Source: CAIVAT01 sp037128705 (GTDB taxonomy: Bacteria > Bacteroidota > Bacteroidia > Bacteroidales > FEN-979). From it: a stretch of 64,000 nt of DNA. The stretch covers positions 19,774 to 83,773 of the forward strand of contig JBAXVX010000017.1 of the NCBI GenBank assembly GCA_037128705.1. The letters are read 5' to 3'. A program made the translations under genes and the position numbers. Below the pieces are notes generated by a model. That model was given only the letters and a program-made list of their open reading frames with translations. It was not told the origin of the DNA and did no database searches. Below, piece after piece: positions 52,523 to 60,759 of this stretch (positions are counted from its first letter, which is position 1; every line of letters starts with the position of its first letter).

Positions 52523-53377
52523 ATGAAAACTCATTTCGTTCCAAAACGTACTGTTGACCTTGTAATCATTTCTGATGTGCATCTTGGCGCATTCGGGTGT
52601 CATGCAAGGGAGTTATTGAAATACCTGCGCAGTATAAAGCCCAAAACCCTTATCCTGAACGGGGATGTTATCGACATCTGGCAATTTCGCAAACGGTATT
52701 TCCCCAAATCTCACCTGATGGTGATCAGGCACTTGACCGGGTTGATCGCAAAAAACACGAAAGTTGTATATATCACCGGAAACCACGATGAGCTCATGCG
52801 GAAATTTGTAAAATTCAGCATGGGTTCCTTTAAACTGGTCAATAAACTCCTGCTCGACCTTGACGGTAAGAAAACATGGATTTTTCATGGCGATGTATTT
52901 GATATTACCATGCAATACAGCAAATGGCTTGCAAAGCTCGGCTCATTCGGCTATGACCTGTTAATCCTGATGAACAGCATGTTCAATTTCTTCCTGACCA
53001 TACTTGGCCGTGAAAAGATCTCCTTTTCGCAAAAAATAAAGCATCGGGTAAAGCGCGCCGTATCCTATATCAATAAATTCGAAGAGACCGCCGCAGGAAT
53101 TGCCATCTCAAAGGGCTATTCTTATGTGATCTGCGGACACATCCACCAGCCCGAAATCCGGACCATCTCCAATGCGCATGGATCGGTTACCTATCTTAAT
53201 TCAGGGGATTGGGTGGAAAACCTTTCAGCGCTTGAATACAATGAAGGTGAATGGAAAATTTACAATTACCGTGAAGATCCCTATGCACAGGAATATGACC
53301 TCGCTTCGAAACAGGCTGATTCTCCAAGTCACAAAGAGACCTTCAGCGAACTTTTGAAAGAATTTAATCTGAGGTAA
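52523..53377 (+). CDS. PlcP-like metallophosphoesterase (LpxH superfamily)
   Basis: 284 residues. Calcineurin-type metal site: D18-x-H20 in SDVHLG, D48 in NGDVID, N87-H88-D89 in GNHDE, H122 in FHGDVFD and CGHIHQPEIR near 210. The pattern GCHARELLKYL, KRYFPKSHLMVIRHL and the GDWVENLSAL end fit the PlcP-type branch (phospholipase C for lipid remodelling under phosphate limitation) better than Bacteroidota LpxH. No signal peptide, so it acts at the cytoplasmic face of the membrane. Hydrolysis of phosphatidyl head groups would give diacylglycerol. LpxH-like lipid A synthesis remains the alternative. Confidence 0.85.
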   Translation: MKTHFVPKRTVDLVIISDVHLGAFGCHARELLKYLRSIKPKTLILNGDVIDIWQFRKRYFPKSHLMVIRHLTGLIAKNTKVVYITGNHDELMRKFVKFSMGSFKLVNKLLLDLDGKKTWIFHGDVFDITMQYSKWLAKLGSFGYDLLILMNSMFNFFLTILGREKISFSQKIKHRVKRAVSYINKFEETAAGIAISKGYSYVICGHIHQPEIRTISNAHGSVTYLNSGDWVENLSALEYNEGEWKIYNYREDPYAQEYDLASKQADSPSHKETFSELLKEFNLR

Positions 53378-53385
53378 CGGCGCGC

Positions 53386-54588
53386 TTACTCAACATCATC
53401 CTCCCATTGGTGAGGCATTGGTGGATTATGCTCCTTGATCAATTCCACATACCGTTGGTATACATCATCAACAATGGCTTCCCAGGGATGGTAAATCGAT
53501 TTCCTTGCCCCTTCTCCCGCTTTTTTTATTGCATCAGGGTGTTTCATCAGATCCCGGATCCTGGTTGCCAGGGAAGCTACCTCATTTTCAACAAGGAATC
53601 CGTTCACCCCGTCGAGGATCCCTTCGGCAGAAGAGCTGTTGCGCACAATCACCGATGGAACATCAAACGCGGCAGCCTCCTGCAATACCAGGGGGGAATT
53701 GTCATACACCGATGGGAAAACAAGCAGGTCCGATGCAGCATAAATATGTTGCAATTCTTTACGGTCGGTAATGACACCCAGGAATACAACCTGGTCCTGG
53801 ATCTTATACTGTCTCGTAAGTTTCATCATTTCACGTGCAGCATATCCCTCTCCTACAAAGACCATCTTAAATGATTCCCCGTAACCTTTTAGGATTTTCA
53901 TGGCATCCAGAATAAGCCGTACATTCTTTTCCCAACGATGCTGACCTACAAACAGCATTACAAACTCATTGCTCCCGGTTTTGATCCGCTCCAGCCCTTT
54001 TTTCCTGTATTTCAATAATTTAGCCTTGTCAGGAATATCCATGTCGGTGCCATTGGGCATAATTTCATAGGACCCCGTGTATCCATAATCCCTGAGAGTA
54101 TACCCTGTGGCCTGGTTAGGGACCCAAACCAGGTCGGCCTGTTTGTAAAAATCAAGGGTGGCTTTTAACAGGAATTCGACAAAAAGGTCGTTTTTGATCA
54201 CCTTCTGAAAGTCATCGCGATATTTGGTATGGAAGGTCGCCACAAGCGGCACCTTGAGTTTTGATGCCAGTTTAACCGCCAGTTGCCCGCTTATGAACGG
54301 ACAATGAGCGTGGAGCAGGTCGAATTTTATTTTTTTTATCTTCTTTTTAAAGGTGACATCGATCAAAGGAAGTCCCACCCTGTAAGGATTCATTCCAGGA
54401 AGCAGGACCGACTTGAAGCGGTAAACCTTATAATTTACATTGTCCTTATAATCCTTGACCTTCGGAGCGATCAGCATACTTTTACCATACTTTTCATTCA
54501 GCCAGTATGCGTAACTATGGGCTGTCATCCCCACCCCATCCATGATCGGGAAATAGGAATCATTGAATTGACAGGTTGTAATTTGCAT
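53386..54588 (-). CDS. GT4 glycosyltransferase (diacylglycerol glycosyltransferase-like)
   Basis: 400 residues: FNDSYFPIMDGVGMTAHSYA at ~8-27 (glycine loop), LLHAHCPFISGQLA (~93) and ATFHTKYRDDF (~120) as in lipid-glycosylating GT4 enzymes, FVGQHRWEKNVRLILDAMK (~215), and PSVYDNSPLVLQEAAAFDVP (~305). Fits the alMGS/DgdA-type group that adds sugars to diacylglycerol, although mannosyl- or other acceptor classes cannot be excluded. It converges with the PlcP-like gene (8 bp apart) and has an 11-bp-repeat box upstream. Confidence 0.8.
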   Translation of the reverse strand: MQITTCQFNDSYFPIMDGVGMTAHSYAYWLNEKYGKSMLIAPKVKDYKDNVNYKVYRFKSVLLPGMNPYRVGLPLIDVTFKKKIKKIKFDLLHAHCPFISGQLAVKLASKLKVPLVATFHTKYRDDFQKVIKNDLFVEFLLKATLDFYKQADLVWVPNQATGYTLRDYGYTGSYEIMPNGTDMDIPDKAKLLKYRKKGLERIKTGSNEFVMLFVGQHRWEKNVRLILDAMKILKGYGESFKMVFVGEGYAAREMMKLTRQYKIQDQVVFLGVITDRKELQHIYAASDLLVFPSVYDNSPLVLQEAAAFDVPSVIVRNSSSAEGILDGVNGFLVENEVASLATRIRDLMKHPDAIKKAGEGARKSIYHPWEAIVDDVYQRYVELIKEHNPPMPHQWEDDVE

Positions 54589-54602
54589 AAACGATTTTTA
54601 TG

Positions 54603-54664
54603 CAAATATCGGTTGATCCAGAGCGTTTAAACCGAAGTTAACAATTTGTTAATGAAGATTTAAT
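54603..54664 (-). promoter_or_regulatory. Predicted Pho box of the diacylglycerol glycosyltransferase-like gene
   Basis: Minus strand: ATTAAAT (54658-54664), ATTAACA (54647-54653), GTTAACT (54636-54642), TTTAAAC (54625-54631), all 11 bp apart. GATATTTG (54603-54610; one mismatch) follows after 14 bp, not 20, so promoter geometry differs. The heptamers are nearly palindromic, so orientation is not fixed. Confidence 0.5.
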
Positions 54665-54706
54665 ATTATTCTGGTAACCTGTTTAGCAGACCTGAAAACA
54701 GCATTA

Positions 54707-55324
54707 TCATTTTTTCTCGAGCCGCAACTTGATCCCGCGTATTATTTTAAGCGGGGTATCGGTGATAACCATGTTGTAGATCCAATCCGGAACACTTCCG
54801 GCCGGGTCAACATAGCCTTCAAGTTCCACATGAACAACATTCTTGCCCGTGGGGGTCAGGGTCCAGAGCTGCCAGTATTCTTCGATCCTGACCAGCCCTG
54901 GTTTTTCCGGAATAACTCCGTCAAGAGGTTTCGAATATATCTTCCGGATCCCCGTGACGGAATCGGTGGTGATCCGCGCCTCCGAACACAAATCGCGGTC
55001 GGTTACCGGCCAGGGAGAATCATATACCAGGTAATACTCCGATTTTTTGTCCTTTTCATAAAAAAGCACCTTGATCTCCTTCAGGTTTTTGTCCCACCAG
55101 TCGAGATTCTTAACATTCCCGATCAGGTTGAACACCTTTTCTTTAGAGGCATAGATGTCGGCAACGCCTCTGAATGATTTTAATGCATGACCCGCTTCTT
55201 TTCGCGTAAATATTTTGATACCATCCTTTTCCTTGATGTAGTCCCAGGGTTGAGCAATTGCTGAAAACGAAAGGGAAAGGAAAAATAAGAGAAGCGAAAT
55301 GAAGGAAAATCTGCCTGGACCCAT
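54707..55324 (-). CDS. START-domain lipid-binding protein
   Basis: 205 residues from ATG at 55324, giving a signal peptide (~6-26, SAIAQ). Then a START-domain pattern: WDYIKEKDGIKIFTRKE, FNLIGNVKNLDWWDKNLKE, RITTDSVTGIRKIYSKPLDG. Typical of secreted START proteins in bacteria that carry lipids or hydrophobic ligands. It lies upstream of the glycosyltransferase, 118 bp away, and is not obviously part of its operon. Confidence 0.8.
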   Translation of the reverse strand: MGPGRFSFISLLLFFLSLSFSAIAQPWDYIKEKDGIKIFTRKEAGHALKSFRGVADIYASKEKVFNLIGNVKNLDWWDKNLKEIKVLFYEKDKKSEYYLVYDSPWPVTDRDLCSEARITTDSVTGIRKIYSKPLDGVIPEKPGLVRIEEYWQLWTLTPTGKNVVHVELEGYVDPAGSVPDWIYNMVITDTPLKIIRGIKLRLEKK

Positions 55325-55505
55325 CAAGGATTGAATTTTTCCGCAAAATAAAGCTATTCCCATAAATTTACCAACCGCCAAAATAATATTTTCATAACAA
55401 GAGCTGCCGGGAATCAGAATTAAATATCCCCTTCTTTTAGGAAATCTTGCAAGGGCAGCGTAATTTTACGTGGTGAAAATTCAGGAAACACTTAACTGAC
55501 TGAGG

Positions 55506-56585
55506 ATGGAAAATAGAAGCCTGAAATTTGATTTCGATGATATTTTAATTCAGCCTGCCGTACAAAGCACGATAAATTCCAGGAAGACGGTTTCCGTCAT
55601 GGACAGTGAGGGCATGCTTCCTTTGTTTACTGCACCCATGGATACGGTGACCGACCTTGCACACCGGAACATTTTCATGGAAAACCATATCTATCCGATC
55701 GTTCCCCGAACCGAAACAAAGCATTTTATCGTGGAGGATTGTCTCCGTTCGAACGGATGGATTGCCTTAAGCCTCGATCAGTTTGAACAGCTGTTTGGAA
55801 ACGGAAATCCATTGAAAGATGCAGGTAAAGTGCAGGTGTGCATCGACATCGCCAATGGCAACATGAAGCGATTGATGGATCTGGTCAGGAAAACCAAAGA
55901 AAAGTATTCCCAGCAGATCGTGATCATGGTCGGCAATGTCGCCAACCCGGGGACCTTCTTCGAATTGTCGGCCCTGGGCGCCGATTTTGTCAGGGTCGGC
56001 GTTGGGAACGGATCGGGATGCAGCACCTCCGTTCATACCGGGATCGGTTATCCGCTGGCCTCCCTGATACACGACATCAACCAGGAAAAAAGCACCCGGA
56101 CCGGACCGTTTGCCAGGGTAATTGCCGATGGCGGGATCAAGAAATATGCGGATATCATCAAAGCGCTTGCCCTCGGAGCCGATTTTGTCATGTGCGGCGG
56201 ACTGCTGAACAAAGCGCTTGAATCGGCCGGGAACACCTTTTCTGCCAACAAGAAGTTCGAAGGGTATACCGTTCCGGGCGACCAGGTGGACCAGTACAGT
56301 GACGAAGTGAAAACCGCCTTTAAAATGGGCTCGGTCTTTTACAAAAAATTCCGCGGAATGAGTACCAAGGAGGTCCAGGCCCACCTGGGAAATGAACTCC
56401 GGTCATCGGAGGGAGTTACGCGAATGGTCCAGGTAGAGTATACTGTGGAGGGATGGATTGAGAATTTTATCGATTACCTCTCTTCGGCCATGTCATATAC
56501 CGACAGCAAAGATCTTGCATCCTTTATTGGCAAACCGGATTGGAATTTAATTACCCAGAACAGCCTCACCCGGTTTAACAAATAA
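55506..56585 (+). CDS. GMP reductase/IMP dehydrogenase family enzyme, CBS-less
   Basis: 359 residues, TIM-barrel. The active-site loop GVGNGSGCSTSVHTGIGYP (~162-180) carries the catalytic Cys as in GuaC/GuaB. KFDFDDILIQPA at the start and IADGGIKKYADIIKAL (~208) are also family features. No CBS domains, and length equals GuaC, so GMP reductase (GMP to IMP, NADPH) is favoured. The loop differs from the usual GPGSVCTTR, so IMP dehydrogenase or a related activity remains possible. Confidence 0.8.
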   Translation: MENRSLKFDFDDILIQPAVQSTINSRKTVSVMDSEGMLPLFTAPMDTVTDLAHRNIFMENHIYPIVPRTETKHFIVEDCLRSNGWIALSLDQFEQLFGNGNPLKDAGKVQVCIDIANGNMKRLMDLVRKTKEKYSQQIVIMVGNVANPGTFFELSALGADFVRVGVGNGSGCSTSVHTGIGYPLASLIHDINQEKSTRTGPFARVIADGGIKKYADIIKALALGADFVMCGGLLNKALESAGNTFSANKKFEGYTVPGDQVDQYSDEVKTAFKMGSVFYKKFRGMSTKEVQAHLGNELRSSEGVTRMVQVEYTVEGWIENFIDYLSSAMSYTDSKDLASFIGKPDWNLITQNSLTRFNK

Positions 56586-56666
56586 GGAGGCGAACAAAGA
56601 ATAAATCATGGATTAACCTTAAGGTTATTTATCAGAATTTCAGGAATATCCATAAAATACCCGATC

Positions 56667-57266
56667 ATGACCAAAAAAATGTGGGATCAGCGGTACGCTG
56701 AATCCGAATATGTATACGGAACCTCTCCGAATACCTTTTTTAAACTGGAATTGGACAAACTTTCACCGGGAAAAATCCTCCTCCCTGCCGAGGGTGAAGG
56801 GCGAAATGCAGTGTATGCAGCGGAAAAGGGGTGGAAAGTATGGGCCTTCGATCAGAGTGAAGAGGGCAGAAAAAAGGCGCTCCGGCTTGCAGCAGAACGG
56901 CATGTCATGATTACTTACAGCCTGCACGATTTGAATGTTCCTGATTATCCGGTTGATTTTTTCGATGTTGTCGCCCTGGTTTTTGTCCATACCCCTTCAC
57001 CAGCCCGTCAACAGATCCACCGCAACCTTCTCCGGTTTCTGAAGCCGGGAGGAAAGGTGATTCTCATTGGTTATTCGAAAGAACAACTTCAATTTGATAC
57101 CGGGGGGCCCAGGGACGAGGCAATGCTGTTCTCCCTTGAAGAGATAAAAACAGATTTTTCCGGCACCCGGATCCTTTTCCTGGATCAGATGGAAACGCTG
57201 GTTGAAGAGGGTGATTATCACCGCGGCAAAGCTTCTGTTATCCAGTTGTTATCTGAGAAAAAGTGA
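56667..57266 (+). CDS. SAM-dependent methyltransferase (TehB/UbiE-like)
   Basis: 199 residues. SAM-binding motif LLPAEGEGRNAVYAAEKG at ~38-55 (family E-G-GRN-FA), AFDQSEEGR at ~60, and VDFFDVVALVFVHTP at ~94. Short TehB-type methyltransferase; substrate (small molecule or metalloid) unknown. Starts 81 bp after the reductase gene. Confidence 0.85.
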   Translation: MTKKMWDQRYAESEYVYGTSPNTFFKLELDKLSPGKILLPAEGEGRNAVYAAEKGWKVWAFDQSEEGRKKALRLAAERHVMITYSLHDLNVPDYPVDFFDVVALVFVHTPSPARQQIHRNLLRFLKPGGKVILIGYSKEQLQFDTGGPRDEAMLFSLEEIKTDFSGTRILFLDQMETLVEEGDYHRGKASVIQLLSEKK

Positions 57267-57287
57267 ACAGGAATAATTCTTGAACCT

Positions 57288-57872
57288 ATGAAAAAACTAC
57301 TTTTTCTTTTAATTCCAGCCTTGTTGGTCATGGCAGGATGCAAAAAGACCGGGACATCCGATGAGCCGGTAAAATCTCCCGAGATCTTCCCGCTCAGTAT
57401 CGGTTACCACTGGGACTTTACTACCACCACATCCGATAAGGTGAAAACCACCCATGTGAACGACGTGATCAATGACACCCTCATCGACGGTGAAAAATGG
57501 TTCGTACTGACCTACGACCATTCAGTACGGACCATTTGCCGCAACAATTCATCCGGATGGTGGTTTCTGTATCAGTCAGTCCCGCAGTCACCCGTAACCC
57601 CATTGCTCTACTACCGCTATCCGGTATCGGGGGATGAAGTGTATATGACCCCCGACAGTACGAAAGTGACGGTCGTATCGGTGAACGACATTGTTACTGT
57701 TCCTGCCGGGAAGTTCGCCTGCTACCGCTACCATATGATCCACTACCGCGAAGGGTATGAATGCGACGAATATCTCTCTCCCGGGACCGGGCTGGTCCTT
57801 CATGTGATCTACGCTCCGGGTATAGGGAGCACGAAGGTTGCGGAGGTGACGGAACTTGAAAAGTTCAACTGA
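57288..57872 (+). CDS. Lipoprotein of unknown function
   Basis: 194 residues with lipobox Cys18 (LLVMAGCKK). Beta-rich: FPLSIGYHWDFTTTT, NDTLIDGEKWFVLTY, GLVLHVIYAPGIG. A WYF-rich region midway. Similar small lipoproteins in Bacteroidota are uncharacterised. Overlaps the convergent HD-hydrolase gene by 8 bp. Probably co-transcribed with the methyltransferase (21-bp gap). Confidence 0.75.
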   Translation: MKKLLFLLIPALLVMAGCKKTGTSDEPVKSPEIFPLSIGYHWDFTTTTSDKVKTTHVNDVINDTLIDGEKWFVLTYDHSVRTICRNNSSGWWFLYQSVPQSPVTPLLYYRYPVSGDEVYMTPDSTKVTVVSVNDIVTVPAGKFACYRYHMIHYREGYECDEYLSPGTGLVLHVIYAPGIGSTKVAEVTELEKFN

Positions 57873-58518
57873 TCCCATCCCACTCCCGGTAAAACTGTTC
57901 CAGGTAGGCAAGCATGAACTGGTGCCGCTGTTCGGCCATGTTTCGCCCGGAAGCTGTATTCATCCTGTCTTTCAACAGCAGCAACTTTTCATAAAAGTGG
58001 TTGATGGTAGGGGCATCACTGTTTTTGTACTGATCCCTGGTCATCCCGATTGCTGGTTTGATGGAGGGATTGTACATCTCGCGGCCCTTAAATCCACCAT
58101 AATTGAATGTCCGGGCTATGCCTATGGCTCCTAGTGCATCCAGGCGGTCGGCATCCTGGATGACGGCCAGTTCGGGCGAAAAAAAACCAGGAGTGAAGTT
58201 TCCCCCCTTGAAAGAGATGTTCTGAATGATCTGTATAATGTGCCCGATGGTGTGCTCCTCAACGCCCAGAGTTGTTAAAAATGCCCGGGCTTTCGTGGCG
58301 CCAATGATCTCGTCGCCGCCATGAAACTTTGAATCAGCAATGTCGTGCAGCAAAGCTCCCAGTTCAACAATAAAAAGGTTGACGTTTTCGGCAGCAGCGA
58401 TCGTCCTGGCACTTTTCCAGACCCGTTCAATATGCCACCAGTCGTGACCCCCCTCCGCATCCTTTAATTCGGATTGAACGAATTCTGCTGTTTTGATTAT
58501 GATCTCCTTTTCGGTCAT
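57865..58518 (-). CDS. HD-domain phosphohydrolase
   Basis: 217 residues. Metal site: H24 in GGHDWWHIERVWK, the HD pair in GALLHDIADSKFHGGDE (~53-69), and a later acidic DADRLDALGAIG (~121). Matches the YedJ/PA0575-type HD hydrolases acting on nucleotides or phosphomonoesters. Substrate not determined. Confidence 0.88.
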   Translation of the reverse strand: MTEKEIIIKTAEFVQSELKDAEGGHDWWHIERVWKSARTIAAAENVNLFIVELGALLHDIADSKFHGGDEIIGATKARAFLTTLGVEEHTIGHIIQIIQNISFKGGNFTPGFFSPELAVIQDADRLDALGAIGIARTFNYGGFKGREMYNPSIKPAIGMTRDQYKNSDAPTINHFYEKLLLLKDRMNTASGRNMAEQRHQFMLAYLEQFYREWDGIS

Positions 58519-58593
58519 GATAAATGTCAGAGATTGATTGAGTAGTCAAAGGTAGGCATTATTGAGACCGATCGCGTTCGTCGTAAAACGAGG

Positions 58594-58632
58594 TAAAAAA
58601 CAAGAGGCCGCCTCCTGGTTTGAGACGGCCTC
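58594..58632 (-). terminator. Rho-independent terminator of the small secreted-protein gene
   Basis: Inverted repeat GAGGCCGCCTC (58604-58614) and GAGACGGCCTC (58622-58632), an 11-bp stem with one mismatch and a 7-nt loop, followed on the minus strand by a T-run (58594-58603). Orientation matches the gene at 58670-58900. Confidence 0.8.
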
Positions 58633-58669
58633 CTTAAAAATCAAGGGACAATATGTTGAGCGGGTGTTT

Positions 58670-58900
58670 TTATTCAAAATCGGCTACCATCGGAGTTGCC
58701 GGAGCAAGGTTTGAGAAATCCATCCCGGAAATCACATCTTCAAAAGAGGCTTCAGCCGGTGTAATCGGGGCAAGAACCTTCAAAGTTAAAATTTCGGTGG
58801 CGTTCATCGCTGGAATCAAAACGCTGTTATCTTTTGCAAAAAGAACGTTCAGTGACGAGAGGGTGAAAATTGCTGCGAGGATGATTGATTTTGCTTTCAT
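58670..58900 (-). CDS. Small secreted protein, 76 residues
   Basis: Signal peptide (MKAKSIILAAIFTLSSLNVLFA) followed by ~50 residues with mixed polar and acidic character (NSVLIPAMN, TPAEASFEDVISGMDFSNLAP). ATG at 58900 gives the signal peptide a clean start; a longer start at 58930 is disfavoured. Has its own terminator. Function unknown; such short secreted Pro/Ala/Glu-rich proteins are frequent in Bacteroidota. Confidence 0.7.
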   Translation of the reverse strand: MKAKSIILAAIFTLSSLNVLFAKDNSVLIPAMNATEILTLKVLAPITPAEASFEDVISGMDFSNLAPATPMVADFE

Positions 58901-59085
58901 TTTTTTTTGTTTGAAAATTTGATGAAGCAAAAATAATACGGATTGACGGAGTGGTCGATCAGTTTTCGATTGAAAGGAATAACTTCACGACGGACGGCGG
59001 AAAATACCCGATGAATATACAAAAGGCAACTTGGCGATGATAACGGGGTCAATATCGTGCTTACCTTGTGATGGAGGAATCTCTT

Positions 59086-59955
59086 TTATTTCACCAGGAT
59101 TTCCCTTACTCTTTTGGTCAGGTTAGAAATTTCAACAGCTTTTGAAAGTGGAATTTTCTTTCCGTAATCAATTCCGGAGTTCTTCCACAGGCCTTTCAGC
59201 ATCTCCATGGCATCGACAACTGGCTGTATTTCCGGATTATTTTTATAAACAGAAAGAATTTGCATCAGGTTTTCGTAATTCTCCTTCTGCCCAACAATAA
59301 TCCCCATGATCTTTGAATTATCCCGGACAGCCATCTCTCCGAGCGACGAAGCAAGATAAATGCCCTCGGCAAATCCGCCGGCAGCAATTAAAACCGCCAC
59401 CTCGTTGCGATCATTTTCAGAGAGAAAACTTTTCGTTTGATCAGATAATGAACTGGTCAAAGCCATCAAAGAATCCTTGTTGTTGATGTATTTTTTTAAT
59501 TTTTCCTTGGTCGGCTGATCATAAACCCCTGAAAGACCCAGTTCATCAGCCAGTTTGCTGGTGCAGTAAACAAATTTATTGGTTTCGTCGGTGCGGCTGA
59601 ATGCCACAGAATAATTTAAATCGGCGCTGTAGACCCCCAGGTTAAGCGCCTTGCTCTTTTCGGTGGTATATCTGGCAACATTGCCTGGTGAATTTGTGAT
59701 TTCGAAATAATAACCGGCTTTAGCCTTCTCCAGTGCCATGGTAATTTCCATTTGAGCAGGGAATTTATCCAGCACACTTTGAAGTTCAGCACTCAGGCGG
59801 ACCTCCTGTTTAATCGAATCTATCTTCTTCAGATAGTTTTCCGCAGTGTCTTTGTTTTCCTCCTTTGTTGATGAACGGATGCAGCTTGTAAGAAGAAATA
59901 CCACGCATAAAGATGCCAGAATGGGGCGGCAATGTTTTTTATTCAGTAATTTCAT
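59086..59955 (-). CDS. Lipoprotein of unknown function
   Basis: 289 residues. Lipobox Cys25 (LLTSCIRSS), followed by a Lys/Glu-rich linker and a mostly helical domain with VRLSAELQSVLDKFPAQMEIT, NLGVYSADLNYSVAFSR (~110) and LLTSLSDQTKSFLSENDRN. I do not recognise a family with known function. It lies 14 bp downstream of the membrane/beta-barrel gene at 59970, so the two are an operon. Confidence 0.65.
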   Translation of the reverse strand: MKLLNKKHCRPILASLCVVFLLTSCIRSSTKEENKDTAENYLKKIDSIKQEVRLSAELQSVLDKFPAQMEITMALEKAKAGYYFEITNSPGNVARYTTEKSKALNLGVYSADLNYSVAFSRTDETNKFVYCTSKLADELGLSGVYDQPTKEKLKKYINNKDSLMALTSSLSDQTKSFLSENDRNEVAVLIAAGGFAEGIYLASSLGEMAVRDNSKIMGIIVGQKENYENLMQILSVYKNNPEIQPVVDAMEMLKGLWKNSGIDYGKKIPLSKAVEISNLTKRVREILVK

Positions 59956-59969
59956 AAATTGAATTATTG

Positions 59970-60512
59970 CTAATGTTTCAGTCTCATCATTCCATTTGCT
60001 GCATCTACATCTGTATTGTCCTTTAGCAGAGTTGACAGTTCATTCACCTGAAGTTCGATTCTGGAAAGAATATTTACACAGGCTGTTGCATGCCCGTTGA
60101 AGTCAACCCCTAAATAAAGACCGACAACGATCGTGTCGTTGCCTGGAATTGGTATCGGGTACCTGCCGAAACCCCTTTCATTAAATTCTTTTGCTTTTAT
60201 AATAACAATTAAATTTCCTTTCTCCTCAAGCAACTCTCCACTAAAGGAGAGGCTGTCTTCTGTAGCAATATTCACTCTCAGTTTGCTGTTGTAACCAAAC
60301 TTAATTGTCCAATTCTCACGTTTAAGAACCGGCCTGTTATTTTCCCACACCTGGTAGTAGCTGTTCCACTGTCCTGTGAGATAATTTTTGCTAAAAATCT
60401 TTCGCCAGATGTAGTTGGTGCCCTTGATTATGTAAGTAAAGAAATAACCAAGTAAAAAACTGGCCAGGGCCCGTACTAACCAGTTAGGTTCCTGTTGAAA
60501 TATCTCAGTCAT
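59970..60512 (-). CDS. Membrane-anchored beta-barrel-like protein, unknown
   Basis: 180 residues: N-terminal transmembrane helix (~11-30, ALASFLLGYFFTYIIKGTNY), then a strand-rich domain starting LTGQWNSYYQVW (a G-x-W opening as in lipocalin-like barrels and in the membrane-anchored barrels known from CBASS Cap15 effectors), with about eight further strands. Similarity to Cap15 is by pattern only; no cyclase or other CBASS gene is nearby. The downstream lipoprotein may be its partner. Confidence 0.5.
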   Translation of the reverse strand: MTEIFQQEPNWLVRALASFLLGYFFTYIIKGTNYIWRKIFSKNYLTGQWNSYYQVWENNRPVLKRENWTIKFGYNSKLRVNIATEDSLSFSGELLEEKGNLIVIIKAKEFNERGFGRYPIPIPGNDTIVVGLYLGVDFNGHATACVNILSRIELQVNELSTLLKDNTDVDAANGMMRLKH

Positions 60513-60759
60513 AATAGAATTTATAAAAGTTGTAAGTGATGCTTTTGGGATACCAACTAAATTACCACCTTGCGTCGCTGTTCATAATCACCCTGCCTGC
60601 ACTTCAAAAAGAACGAACATTTCTTTACTTTGATAAGCGTTACACAAAAATAGTTTTTTTATTTAGTTTCAACTCGGGCTTGTACCTGTTTTATATGGCG
60701 CTGATTTACTGGCCTTTAGTTAATGTGTAAAAACTAAATTTTAATTTTTTATACTTTTT

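Noticed and set aside
59970..60512. CBASS effector (Cap15) call
   Set aside because: Only the helix-plus-barrel pattern is shared; no CD-NTase or other CBASS gene is present in the window.
60536..60730. 64-codon plus-strand frame in the gap before the Ntn-hydrolase
   Set aside because: No ribosome site, promoter or recognisable pattern; hydrophobic content alone is not support in AT-rich DNA.
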